Notes: generated by a model not told the origin, from the sequence alone. Shown: positions 14,330-22,402, numbered from the stretch's first letter. The stretch is DNA of 23,317 nucleotides from JBGPIT01 sp041485125 (GCA_041485125.1 JBGPIT010000034.1:1-23317); one strand, 5' to 3'. Numbers and translations: made by a program.

Positions 14330-15595
14330 GTGACACAGCCCACGCCGCACGGCATTCGCGTTCTCCTCATCGAGGACAATCCCGCAGATCGCGAGATCGC
14401 GTCTCGAGCGCTCGCGAAGCTGACCTCGCCGCCGGGCCCGGTCGAGCTCGTGGCGACCGGTCAGTGGAAGGACGCCGAGGAGATCCTCGCGAAGGGCCGG
14501 TTCGATCTCCTGCTGCTCGATTTCCACCTCCCGGAGCAGAACGGCCTCGACATTCTGCGCGCGCTCGACGGTCGGGGCGTTCCGGTGATCATGCTCACCG
14601 GGCAGGACAAGCTCGGCCTCGCGATCGAGACCATGCGCGCCGGCGCCTACGACTACGTCACGAAATCCGCCGATCCCGGTCCGGCACTGCGCCTCGCGGT
14701 CCAGCGTGTCATGCAGCGCGTGGAGCTCGAGCGCGCGCTCGCCACGTCCCAGGAGCAGCTCGCCGCGTACGCCGCGGATCTTCAACGCAAGGTCGAGGTG
14801 CGGACGGCAACCGTCCAAGCGCAGGCCGCCGCGATCGAGGGTCTCTATCTCAAGAGCGAGGAGGCGGCGCGCATCAAAGCGGACATCGTCGCGAATATCT
14901 CGCATGAGCTGCGCACGCCGTTGGGCGTGATGCTCGGCTACCTCGAGCTGATCAAGGACGAGCTGGCGCCGCCGACGGAAGCGGGCGCGCTCGAAATGCT
15001 TCTCAAGGTGGAAGCGCAGGGCCAGCGCCTGCACGGGCTCATCGAGTCGCTGCTCTCCCTCGGCGAGCTCCGCGCCGGGCAGCTCGGGATCCGCGACTCG
15101 CGATTCACGATCGCCGCGCTCGTCCGGGAGCTCCGTCTCGACGCCGAGCTGCTCAACGGCGACAAGCGGCTCACGGTCGAGTGGACGGATCGCTCCAGTG
15201 TGGCGAGCGTCGAGAACGATCGCGAGAAGATTCGGACGGTCGCGTACCATCTGCTCAGCAACGCGATCAAGTTCACGCACCAGGGGCGGGTCGAGGTCGA
15301 GGTCGACGCACGGTCGGACGGGACCGTGGTGCTCACGGTCAGCGATACCGGCATCGGGCTCCCACCCGAAGCGCGCGCGTTGGTGTTCGATGATTTTCAG
15401 CAGCTCGACGGCTCCAGCACCCGGCGCTTCGAAGGCCTCGGCCTGGGGCTCGGGATCGTCAAGCGCTGCACGGCACTGCTCGGAGGCGCGGTGCGCCTCG
15501 ACAGCACGCCCGGGGTGGGTACGCGCATCGTGGTCGAGCTTCCCGGCAAGGCGGCGCGCGCCGCCGCCGATCCATCGAGCCCGTCCGAGGCATGA
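14330..15595 (+). CDS. REC - coiled coil - histidine kinase (response-regulator/sensor hybrid, no TM)
   Basis: Soluble hybrid: an N-terminal receiver domain controls a C-terminal histidine kinase. From GTG 14330 (421 aa): REC about 8-125 with Glu15/Asp16, phospho-acceptor Asp64 (LLLDFHLPE), Thr90 and Lys112. A helical linker follows at about 128-180. HisKA has His192 in ISHELRTPLG. The HATPase has N-box NAIKFT, G1 DTGIGL, F-box FDDFQQLD and G2 GLGLGLGI, all intact. The start is chosen because the REC fold begins within 9 residues; the frame is open to GTG 14114, which has the better ribosome site, and ATG 14276 is a third option. The last 4 nt overlap the next gene (ATGA), so the two are translationally coupled. 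It probably receives phosphate from another kinase and passes the signal on within the cassette (inference). Confidence 0.9.
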   Translation: MTQPTPHGIRVLLIEDNPADREIASRALAKLTSPPGPVELVATGQWKDAEEILAKGRFDLLLLDFHLPEQNGLDILRALDGRGVPVIMLTGQDKLGLAIETMRAGAYDYVTKSADPGPALRLAVQRVMQRVELERALATSQEQLAAYAADLQRKVEVRTATVQAQAAAIEGLYLKSEEAARIKADIVANISHELRTPLGVMLGYLELIKDELAPPTEAGALEMLLKVEAQGQRLHGLIESLLSLGELRAGQLGIRDSRFTIAALVRELRLDAELLNGDKRLTVEWTDRSSVASVENDREKIRTVAYHLLSNAIKFTHQGRVEVEVDARSDGTVVLTVSDTGIGLPPEARALVFDDFQQLDGSSTRRFEGLGLGLGIVKRCTALLGGAVRLDSTPGVGTRIVVELPGKAARAAADPSSPSEA

Positions 15596-18066
15596 TGGAG
15601 GCATGGGTCCGCTTCGCGGTGGTCGCGGTCGTCGCGATCGCGTGCACGACGCTCGCGGGGTGGACGCTCGGGAGCACGATCCTGGTGTCCGTAGTGCCGG
15701 GGCTGGTCGCCATGAATCCGGTCACCGCCCTGATGCTCATCGTCACGGCGCTCGGGTTGTGGTCGGTGCGCCGGCCCGCCGACGCGCATGCCCGGCGCCG
15801 CATCTGGGTCTGTGGCGCCATCGTCGTCGCGGTGGGCGCGCAACGTCTCGTCGCCTATCTGATCGGCTCGGACACGGCGCTCGACCGGCTGCTCTTCAGT
15901 GCCGCGCTCGACGCGACGAGCGAAGGCCCGAACCGGATGGCTCCGAACACCGCGGCGAGCTTCGTCTGCTCGGGCCTCGCGCTGCTGTGCCTCGGCGACG
16001 GCCGGCGCCGCGCGCGTCAGCTGGCGAGCGGCCTCGCGATCGTCACGGCGTTCACCGCCGCGCTCACCGTGGTCGGTTACGCCTACCGGAGCGACGCGTT
16101 CGTCCGTCTGCCGCGACACATCCCGATGGCGCTCAACACCGCGGTCGCGTTCGGGCTCCTCGCGAGCGGCATGCTGGTCGCGCGGACCGACAGTGGGTTG
16201 GGCGCGCTCCTCACCAGCACCGGCGCAGGTGGCGCCTGGGCGCGCCGGCTTCTTCCCTCGGCGATCGTCGTGCCGCTGGCGATAGGATGGCTGCACCTGC
16301 AGGCACAGCGCGCCGATCTCTTCGAGAACGACTTCGGCGTGGCGCTGATGGCGGTGTCGACGGTCGTCGTGCTGGTCGCGATGCTGTGGTGGAGCGCGCG
16401 GTCCTTGAACACGAGTGATCGCGTCCGCGCCGATACCGAGCGCGCGCTGCACGCGAGCGAAGAGCGGTTGCGCGCCATCCTCGACAACGCCCTCTCGGTG
16501 GTCTTCGTGAAGGATTTGAGCGGCCGGCTGCAATTCGTGAATCGTCGGTTCGAGGACACGTTCCATCTCTCGCGCGCCGAGGTCGAGGGGCGCACCGATC
16601 GCGAGCTGTTTCCAGCCGAGGTCGCCGACGCCTACCGCGCCAACGACCTGCGGGCGCTCGCCTGCGAAGCCCGGATCGAGGTCGAGGAGCAGGCGATCCT
16701 GGACGACGGTCCTCACGTGTACGAAACGGTCAAGTTTCCCGTGCGCGATGCCAATGGCGGCATCGTCGGCATCTGCGGGATGGCGACGGACATCACCGGC
16801 CGCCGGCGCGCGGAAGGCGAGACGGCGCGACTGCAGGCGCGCATCGCCCTGACGAACCGCCTGCTCGAGCTGATGGCGACTCGACGAGACCCGGACGTCT
16901 ACGCGGCCATCCTCGACATCGTGCGCGCCGTGTTCGAGAGCCCGGTCGGCCTCGTCGGGTACCTCGACGAGGATGGAACGCTCGTCTGCGTCGCCGCGCC
17001 GCCGCGCGATGACCAGCTCGGGCCGTCCAGGATGCCGCGGCAGTCGTGGGGTGCTCTCCTGGCGGCGACGCTGGACGAGGGTCGGAGCGCCGCCCTGGAG
17101 GTCCCGCACGTCCTCGTCACGACGATGCCGGAGCTGGCGCGATCGTTGATCGCGCCGATCACCTACCAGGGCACACCGATCGGCGTGCTGCACGTCGCCG
17201 ACCGCGATCGGGAGTACCAAGACGCCGACCGTGCGCTGCTCGAGACGCTCGCCGCTGCGCTCGCCCCGGCGCTCAGCGCGCGGCGGGTGGTGCAGCACGA
17301 GGAGGCTGAGCGCCGCCGCGCCGACGCCGAGTTGCGTCGGGTCAATGCCGAGCTCGCCGCCTCGAACGGCGAGCTCGAGGCGTTCACGTACTCGGTGTCA
17401 CACGATTTGCGGGCGCCGCTCCGCGCGATCGACGGGTACGCACGCATGCTGATGGAGGACCATGGCGCCGCCTTCGACGGCGACGCTCGGCGTTTGCTCG
17501 ACGTCGTCTCCGACAACGCGCGGCATATGGCCCGCCTGATCGACGACCTTCTGGCGCTCTCGCGCGTCGGCCGCTGCGAGCTCGGGCGAACGGCCGTCGA
17601 CATGACCGCGCTCGCACGTTCGGTCGCCGCCGAGATATGCGCCGTCGAGAGCGAGCGCCGCGTGGACGTCCGCATCAGCGCGCTGCCCGCCGCCGATGGC
17701 GACGCGACGCTGCTGCGGCAGGTCTACGCCAACCTGATCGGCAACGCCGTGAAGTTCACGCGCGGCAAGCCGACCGCCGCGATCGAGATCGGCTGCGCTG
17801 CCGGTCCCGACGAGGAGACCACGTACTTCGTCCGTGACGACGGTGCCGGCTTCGACATGCAGTACGTCGACAAGGTCTTCGAGGTCTTCGAGCGGTTGCA
17901 CGACCGGCGAGACTTCGAAGGGACGGGCGTCGGTCTCGCGATCGTCGAGCGCATCATTCGACGCCACGGCGGACGCGTATGGGCCGAAGGGAAAGTGGGC
18001 GAGGGCGCGACGTTCTTCTTCACGCTACCCATCGCACAGGGAGGATCCGATGCGCGAGAATCATGA
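15592..18066 (+). CDS. Membrane PAS-GAF sensor histidine kinase (phytochrome-type kinase core)
   Basis: An 824-aa sensor kinase. The N-terminal 275 residues hold about eight hydrophobic helices with no large periplasmic domain, so the signal is probably sensed in or at the membrane. In this part the short motif M-x-[PL]-x-TA recurs at Met41, Met116 and Met179. A PAS domain spans about 281-405 (FVKDLSGRLQFVN ... MATDITGRRR), a GAF domain about 424-565, then a coiled coil. HisKA follows with His604 in VSHDLRAPLRAIDGY, the form typical of phytochrome-like kinases. The HATPase has NLIGNAVKFT, DDGAGF, FEVFERLH and GTGVGLAIVERI. The start overlaps the preceding stop (ATGA). The last 17 nt overlap the response regulator gene, its probable partner, because this kinase type is usually paired with Rcp1-like regulators. 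Confidence 0.93.
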   Translation: MMEAWVRFAVVAVVAIACTTLAGWTLGSTILVSVVPGLVAMNPVTALMLIVTALGLWSVRRPADAHARRRIWVCGAIVVAVGAQRLVAYLIGSDTALDRLLFSAALDATSEGPNRMAPNTAASFVCSGLALLCLGDGRRRARQLASGLAIVTAFTAALTVVGYAYRSDAFVRLPRHIPMALNTAVAFGLLASGMLVARTDSGLGALLTSTGAGGAWARRLLPSAIVVPLAIGWLHLQAQRADLFENDFGVALMAVSTVVVLVAMLWWSARSLNTSDRVRADTERALHASEERLRAILDNALSVVFVKDLSGRLQFVNRRFEDTFHLSRAEVEGRTDRELFPAEVADAYRANDLRALACEARIEVEEQAILDDGPHVYETVKFPVRDANGGIVGICGMATDITGRRRAEGETARLQARIALTNRLLELMATRRDPDVYAAILDIVRAVFESPVGLVGYLDEDGTLVCVAAPPRDDQLGPSRMPRQSWGALLAATLDEGRSAALEVPHVLVTTMPELARSLIAPITYQGTPIGVLHVADRDREYQDADRALLETLAAALAPALSARRVVQHEEAERRRADAELRRVNAELAASNGELEAFTYSVSHDLRAPLRAIDGYARMLMEDHGAAFDGDARRLLDVVSDNARHMARLIDDLLALSRVGRCELGRTAVDMTALARSVAAEICAVESERRVDVRISALPAADGDATLLRQVYANLIGNAVKFTRGKPTAAIEIGCAAGPDEETTYFVRDDGAGFDMQYVDKVFEVFERLHDRRDFEGTGVGLAIVERIIRRHGGRVWAEGKVGEGATFFFTLPIAQGGSDARES

Positions 18067-18526
18067 CCGAGTCGAGCCGGCGGCCAACGCCGCGCGTCCG
18101 ATCGACATCCTGCTCGTCGAGGACAATCGGGCCGACGCCGAGCTCACCGTGCGGGCGTTGAAGACCCACGATCTGGCGAGCCACCTCGCAATCGTGCGCG
18201 ACGGCGCCGAGGCGCTCGACTTCATCTTCGCGACGGGCGCGTATGCCGGGCGCCGCGTCCGGGATACGCCGAAGCTGATGCTCCTCGACCTGAAGCTGCC
18301 GAAGGTCGACGGCATCGAGGTGCTCCGCCGCGTCAAGGGCGACGAGCGGACGCGTGCGATTCCGGTGGTCGTGCTGACGTCGTCACGGGAGGAGCGCGAC
18401 GTCGTCGAGACCTATGCGCTGGGGGTCAATAGCTACGTGGTGAAGCCCGTCGAGTTCGACCGCTTCGCGCATGCGGTCTCCGACGTCGGCCTCTACTGGC
18501 TGCGCCTGAATCATCCCCTGCGCTGA
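18050..18526 (+). CDS. Rcp1-like single-domain response regulator
   Basis: A 158-aa receiver protein without an output domain. Glu24/Asp25 (LLVEDN), phospho-acceptor Asp80 (MLLDLKLPK), Thr110 (VLTSS) and Lys132 (VVKPVEF) are all present. The long beta4-alpha4 style insert (FATGAYAGRRVRDTPK) and the C-terminal helix ending GLYWLRLNHP are hallmarks of the Rcp1 / phytochrome-associated group, which often dimerise. The start ATG 18050 follows AGGGAGG with 5 nt spacing and lies 17 nt inside the kinase gene, indicating coupling; ATG 18062 is less likely. The stop TGA (18524-18526) abuts the stop of the convergent gene with no base between them. It is the likely phosphate acceptor of the PAS-GAF kinase and possibly of the REC-kinase. 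Confidence 0.93.
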   Translation: MRENHDRVEPAANAARPIDILLVEDNRADAELTVRALKTHDLASHLAIVRDGAEALDFIFATGAYAGRRVRDTPKLMLLDLKLPKVDGIEVLRRVKGDERTRAIPVVVLTSSREERDVVETYALGVNSYVVKPVEFDRFAHAVSDVGLYWLRLNHPLR

Positions 18527-18838
18527 TCAGTCGACGTCGGCGCACTCCGCGCGCGTCGGCGGCGTGCGCGAGCACGCCATGCCGTCGGTGACGCCGCTGG
18601 AGAGATAGGCGCAGGCGTTGGTCGTCGCCGCCATCATCGCGTCCTGGCGCGAGGCGCCGTCGACGGTGCGGCACTGCGAGCGGCCGCGGAAGTCGATGCA
18701 GACCTCGCAGCGGACGCCCCCGATGTGCAGGCTCCGGTAGACCACGAACGCCATGAAGAGCAGGAGGCCGCCGAGGCCGAGCCAGCCGAGGCGAGATCGG
18801 CGTCGGCCGCGGGCGGAGCGAGGCGCAGGCGTGCTCAT
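18527..18838 (-). CDS. Small single-TM protein with six-Cys extracytoplasmic domain
   Basis: A 103-aa product of unknown function. A basic cytoplasmic N-terminus (RGRRRSR) is followed by one TM helix at about 17-35, so the rest should face the periplasm. The periplasmic part has Cys44, 47, 56, 76, 89 and 99, beginning with a CEVC pair. It includes the stretches DFRGRSQCRTVDGA and TTNACAYLSSGVTD, which look conserved-domain-like although I cannot name the family. The six Cys could form three disulfides, or CxxC could bind metal or be redox-active. The start ATG 18836-18838 is 4 nt after the stop of the VCBS lipoprotein gene, and there is no good ribosome site of its own, so coupled translation is likely. 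It is the third gene of the acyl-CoA dehydrogenase unit. Its stop touches that of the response regulator. Confidence 0.78.
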   Translation of the reverse strand: MSTPAPRSARGRRRSRLGWLGLGGLLLFMAFVVYRSLHIGGVRCEVCIDFRGRSQCRTVDGASRQDAMMAATTNACAYLSSGVTDGMACSRTPPTRAECADVD

Positions 18839-18842
18839 CGCG

Positions 18843-20141
18843 TCAGAGACGCCCGCTCGTGACGTTCCAGGTGATGTCGCCGGGCTGCAGCGGGGCGAGC
18901 CCCAGCTTGTCGAAGGCGCCGCCGTTCCACCGGTACTCGCGCAGCTCGTGCTGGTCCTCCGACGCGACGTAGATCTCGAGCTTGCCGTCGCCGTCGAGGT
19001 CGGCGAGGTGGATGGGATGCTCGAAGCCCGACGACTGCGCATCGATCGAGGTCTTCTTCCACGCCGCACCTGGTGTGGCGGGCTGCTCGAAGAGCCAGAG
19101 GCCCGAGGTCATCGCGCCGCCGACGAGATCGATCTTGCCGTCGCCGTTGACGTCGCCGGCGGCGAGCGCGCGCATCTGCCGATCGGGAATGGTCGCGACG
19201 ACGGTGCTGGTGAAGGCGCCGTTCTGCCGCCGGTACTGCTTGATCGTGACCGGGCGGACGATCGCGCCGCCGGCGCCGATCGCGCCCTCCCACACTACGT
19301 AGAGCTCGCTCTTGCCGTCGCCGTCGACGTCGGCGGCGAGGATCTCCTTGGCGTGCGTGTCGCCCGGCGCGTCGACGACCGAGCGCTTCCACGTCGTGCC
19401 GGCGCGCTCGTACATCGCGACCTCGCCGGCCTGCTCCTCCTCGAGCTTGTTCGGCTTGCTCGGGGTGGCGAAGATCTCCTGCCTGCCGTCGCCGTCGAGG
19501 TCGCCGAGCTCGATCTCGTGGACGAAGGTGTCCTTCTGCTGGTCGATCTGCTCGACGCGCCAGCCGTCGTCCGGGTGGACGATCGCGACCACGCCCTGGT
19601 CGTGCGTGGCGATGACCAGGTCGCCGCCGCCCGTCATCTCGACGTCGCGCAGGCGGTTGAACTTGCCGCCGAAGGTCGGATTCCAATGCGTCTCGTCGCG
19701 CCAGGTCCCGTCGACGAAGCGCCAGAGCTTGAGCCGCGCCTCGTTGGCGCCGATCGTGACGAAGCCGTCCCGGTACGGCATCGCTTTGTGGAAGGCGTTG
19801 CTCTGCGGATCCTCGAGCGTCACCGTCTTCCATCCCTCGGGCGCGTGCCGGACGATCAGCAGCTTCGCGGCGCCGGGGACGGGACTCTTCTTCCCGTCGG
19901 CACCGACGACCTCGGTGAACTGCGCCTCGGCGACGAAGAGCGCGGGATACGGTCCGCCGCTGAGCGGCTCGCGGCGCGGTTGGGTGGCGGCGGACGGTGG
20001 CGCGGCGGCGATTGCCGGCGGGAGCGCCGACGCCCGCGCCGCCGTCGGCGCCGGTGCCGACGCCGTGTCGTCGCCGCCCCGGCTGCATGCCGCGACCGCG
20101 GCGGTGAGTACGACCGCGGCGATCGTCGCGCGCCGGCTCAC
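18843..20141 (-). CDS. FG-GAP/VCBS-repeat lipoprotein with four calcium-loop motifs
   Basis: A 432-aa predicted lipoprotein: hydrophobic leader and lipobox ending AVAAC (Cys19), then an Ala/Pro-rich linker to about 60. The rest looks like a beta-propeller of VCBS / FG-GAP type. Four DxDGDG or DxNGDG loops begin at Asp214, Asp271, Asp330 and Asp381, 51-59 residues apart, each followed by a short strand such as QEIF, SELY, IDLV or LEIY. Such loops bind calcium, and the fold usually mediates protein or glycan binding at the cell surface. Earlier blades appear to lack the loop. The start is GTG 20139-20141, 7 nt after the acyl-CoA dehydrogenase stop; ATG 20152 is out of frame. Co-transcription with its neighbours is likely, but a functional link is not obvious. 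Confidence 0.87.
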   Translation of the reverse strand: MSRRATIAAVVLTAAVAACSRGGDDTASAPAPTAARASALPPAIAAAPPSAATQPRREPLSGGPYPALFVAEAQFTEVVGADGKKSPVPGAAKLLIVRHAPEGWKTVTLEDPQSNAFHKAMPYRDGFVTIGANEARLKLWRFVDGTWRDETHWNPTFGGKFNRLRDVEMTGGGDLVIATHDQGVVAIVHPDDGWRVEQIDQQKDTFVHEIELGDLDGDGRQEIFATPSKPNKLEEEQAGEVAMYERAGTTWKRSVVDAPGDTHAKEILAADVDGDGKSELYVVWEGAIGAGGAIVRPVTIKQYRRQNGAFTSTVVATIPDRQMRALAAGDVNGDGKIDLVGGAMTSGLWLFEQPATPGAAWKKTSIDAQSSGFEHPIHLADLDGDGKLEIYVASEDQHELREYRWNGGAFDKLGLAPLQPGDITWNVTSGRL

Positions 20142-20148
20142 GCCCGGC

Positions 20149-21363
20149 TCATAGGAGATCGGCGCCGGTCGCGCGCCGCGTGCTGCCGGTGTCGCGGAAC
20201 GCGTCGAGCACGTGCAAGGCGATCTGCTGCATGTGCACCTCGTCGGCGCCGTCGACGAGGCGGGCCGAGCGGGCGTGGCGGAGCATGCTCTCGAGCGGCG
20301 TGTCGGTCGAGTAGCCGAGGGCGCCGTGCACCTGGATCGCGCGATCGACGACGCGCCAGAGCGTGTTCGCGACGTGGTGCTTCGCCATCGACACTTCCTG
20401 GCGGAACGGCAGCCCCTGCTCGATCAGATACGCCGCGTGCAGGACCATCAGCTTCGCCGAGTAGAGCTCGAGCGCCGACTCCGCCATCTTCCACTGGATC
20501 GCCTGCTTGTCGGCGAGGACGCCGCCGTGGAGCTCGCGCTCGAGGGCGCGCTTCACCATCATCTCGAGCGCGACCTCGGCGTTGCCGATCCAGCGCATGC
20601 AGTGCGCCAGGCGCGCCGGGCCGAGCCGTGCCTGCCCGAGACGATGACCCTGGCCGCGGCCGCTCAGCATGTTCGCCGCCGGCACGACGCAGTTCGTGAT
20701 GCGGATCTCGCAGTGGTTGCCGTGCCCCGCCATGGTGTCGATGTCGCGGACGACCTCCCAGCCCGGGTTGTCGGTGTCGACGAGGAAGGCGCTGTTGCGC
20801 GCCTGCGGTGGGTCGGCGGCGGGATCGGTCTTCGCGATCACGATCGCGAAGGCCGCGCCGCGCGCGCCCGAGATGAACCACTTGTGCCCGTTCAGCACCC
20901 AGTTGTCGCCGTCGCGCTCGGCGTGCGTCAGGATGCCGGTCGGATCGGAGCCCGCGACCTCGGGCTCGGTGAGCGCGAAGCACGAGCGCACCTGGCCGGC
21001 CGCGAGCGGCCGGAGATAGCGCTCCTTCTGCTCGTCGGTCGCGTGGTGGAGGAGCGTGTGCATGTTGCCCTCGTCGGGCGCGTGGCAGTTGAGGACGTAG
21101 GCGCCGAAGGTGGTACGACCGCATTCCGCCGAGACGAACGCCATCGCGAGCGGCCCGAGTCCCATGCCGCCCCACTCGACCGGCATGTGCGGCGTCCAGA
21201 GTCCGGCGGCCTTCGCTTCCTCGCGAAGCGCGGCAAGACCTTTTCGCCAGCCGCGCTCGTTCCGCATGCGCGTTTCCTCGGGCGCGACCCGCTCCTGCAT
21301 GAAGGCGCGCACCCGGTCGCGCACCGCGAGCACGTCGGGTGGCAGCGTGAAGTCGATCGCCAT
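20149..21363 (-). CDS. Acyl-CoA dehydrogenase, ACAD10/11-like
   Basis: A 404-aa flavoprotein that introduces a 2,3 double bond into acyl-CoA. N-terminal helical domain (DFTLPPDVLAVRDRVRAF), the middle FAD-contact blocks SCFALTEPEVAGSDPT and HKWFISGA, and the C-terminal helical bundle with HGALGYSTDTPLE are all present, and the length is normal. Where medium-chain enzymes carry the catalytic Glu (YEGT), this protein reads VDGADEVH with Asp371. That form, and the segment NCHAPDEGNMHTLL, are features of the ACAD10/11 group. Its members are linked to longer-chain, branched or 4-hydroxy acyl-CoA, so substrate prediction is loose. The start ATG 21361-21363 follows AGGAGG; an upstream in-frame start at 21411 is not needed. 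It is the first gene of a minus-strand unit with the VCBS lipoprotein and the six-Cys membrane protein, and is divergent from the HDOD gene. Confidence 0.93.
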   Translation of the reverse strand: MAIDFTLPPDVLAVRDRVRAFMQERVAPEETRMRNERGWRKGLAALREEAKAAGLWTPHMPVEWGGMGLGPLAMAFVSAECGRTTFGAYVLNCHAPDEGNMHTLLHHATDEQKERYLRPLAAGQVRSCFALTEPEVAGSDPTGILTHAERDGDNWVLNGHKWFISGARGAAFAIVIAKTDPAADPPQARNSAFLVDTDNPGWEVVRDIDTMAGHGNHCEIRITNCVVPAANMLSGRGQGHRLGQARLGPARLAHCMRWIGNAEVALEMMVKRALERELHGGVLADKQAIQWKMAESALELYSAKLMVLHAAYLIEQGLPFRQEVSMAKHHVANTLWRVVDRAIQVHGALGYSTDTPLESMLRHARSARLVDGADEVHMQQIALHVLDAFRDTGSTRRATGADLL

Positions 21364-21493
21364 GAGACACCTCCTGGGACGCCGAGCAGCGACACCGCCG
21401 GACGGCGACACTGAGGTAGCCCGATCCAGGCGCGTTGCAAAGAGGTCGCGCCGAATGCCGCCGCCTCACGGCGCGTATGGGCGGTCACTCATT

Positions 21494-21506
21494 TGACGGC
21501 GCGTCA
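21494..21506. repeat. Operator-like inverted repeat between divergent ACAD and HDOD genes
   Basis: TGACG-GCG-CGTCA is a perfect 5-bp inverted repeat. TCACT (21485-21489) and AGTGA (21506-21510) are further complementary arms around it, though asymmetric. It lies about 130 bp upstream of the ACAD start and about 90 bp upstream of the HDOD start. TetR-type regulators of fatty-acid genes use sites of this kind; the link is a guess. Confidence 0.3.
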
Positions 21507-21595
21507 GTGATCCGACCAGCGGCGGCCGTCGTCGCGCGTCGGGCCGTTGTCAGACGCGCGTGCGCTCCGGCACACGAGTTGCTGATCGCGCCCGC

Positions 21596-22402
21596 ATGGC
21601 CCAGAGCGCACAGCACGTCGTCATGCGGTCGGTGTTCGCGCACATCGCGCAGACCTGCGATCTGCCGCCGCTGCCGGCGGTCGCCGCCCGCGCGCTCACG
21701 CTGGCGCGCGACCCCGGCACCAAGGCGGACGAGCTCGCCCGTCTCGTCATGACCGACGCGGCACTTGCCGCCCGCGTCCTCAAGATCTCGCAATCCGTCG
21801 TCTACGCGCGCCGGCACCCGCCGCAGACATTGCAGCAGGCGATCATGCAGGTCGGCTTCCAGGCGCTGCGGAAGATCCTGATCGCCGCCTCAGCACGCTC
21901 GGCATACCGTGCCGATGACGCCATCGCCGAGGCGCTCTGGCAGCACGCGCTCGCGACGGCGCTCGCCGCCGACGAGCTCGCCGTCGTCGCCGGCGAGCCG
22001 CGCGGTGGCAACGGCTTCGTCGCGGGCCTGCTCCACGACGTCGGGAAGCTGCTCTTCCATCTCGCCGACGCCGCCACCTTCTCGCGTCTCGGCCACGCCG
22101 ACGCGGCGAGCGAGGAAGAGCGCTACGGCGCGACGCACCCCGCCGTCGGCGGCTGCCTCGCCGAGCGCTGGGGCCTGGAGGACGAGGTCGTCATTGCGAT
22201 CATGTTCCACCACGAGCCCGAGACCTCGCCGCTCGCGGCGCGCCTCGCGATCGCCGACGGCATCGCGCATCAGCTCGGCTTCGGCTCGGTACCGGCCCAG
22301 GTCGAGGGCTTCGCGCCCGACGACGACTCAGGCACGGCGCTCGCACCGGTGGTCGAGCGCGTCGCCACCGCCTTCGAGGCGGAGCGCACGCTCTTCGACT
22401 GA
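21596..22402 (+). CDS. HDOD-domain signalling protein
   Basis: A 268-aa protein made almost wholly of an HDOD domain, a relative of HD phosphohydrolases found in bacterial stress and cyclic-nucleotide signalling. Visible marks are the N-terminal LPPLPAVAARALTLARDP and the QVGF-xx-LRKIL helix; His117 in WQHALATA; the HD pair His147/Asp148 in LLHDVGKLL; and FHHEPE near 210. Many HDOD proteins lack the metal-binding HD pair, so its retention here leaves open some phosphohydrolase activity. No other domain is fused. The start is uncertain: ATG 21596 keeps the whole domain; GTG 21560 and ATG 21623 also exist, and none has a clear ribosome site. It ends 49 nt from the convergent crotonase gene. Confidence 0.85.
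   Translation: MAQSAQHVVMRSVFAHIAQTCDLPPLPAVAARALTLARDPGTKADELARLVMTDAALAARVLKISQSVVYARRHPPQTLQQAIMQVGFQALRKILIAASARSAYRADDAIAEALWQHALATALAADELAVVAGEPRGGNGFVAGLLHDVGKLLFHLADAATFSRLGHADAASEEERYGATHPAVGGCLAERWGLEDEVVIAIMFHHEPETSPLAARLAIADGIAHQLGFGSVPAQVEGFAPDDDSGTALAPVVERVATAFEAERTLFD

Noticed and set aside
15397..17298. 633-codon minus-strand open frame
   Set aside because: Antisense to the two histidine kinases, with the Arg/Asp/His-rich composition of a GC shadow.
18753..20699. 648-codon plus-strand open frame
   Set aside because: Antisense to the VCBS lipoprotein and the acyl-CoA dehydrogenase. The repeated acidic stretches mirror the calcium-loop repeats of the real gene.
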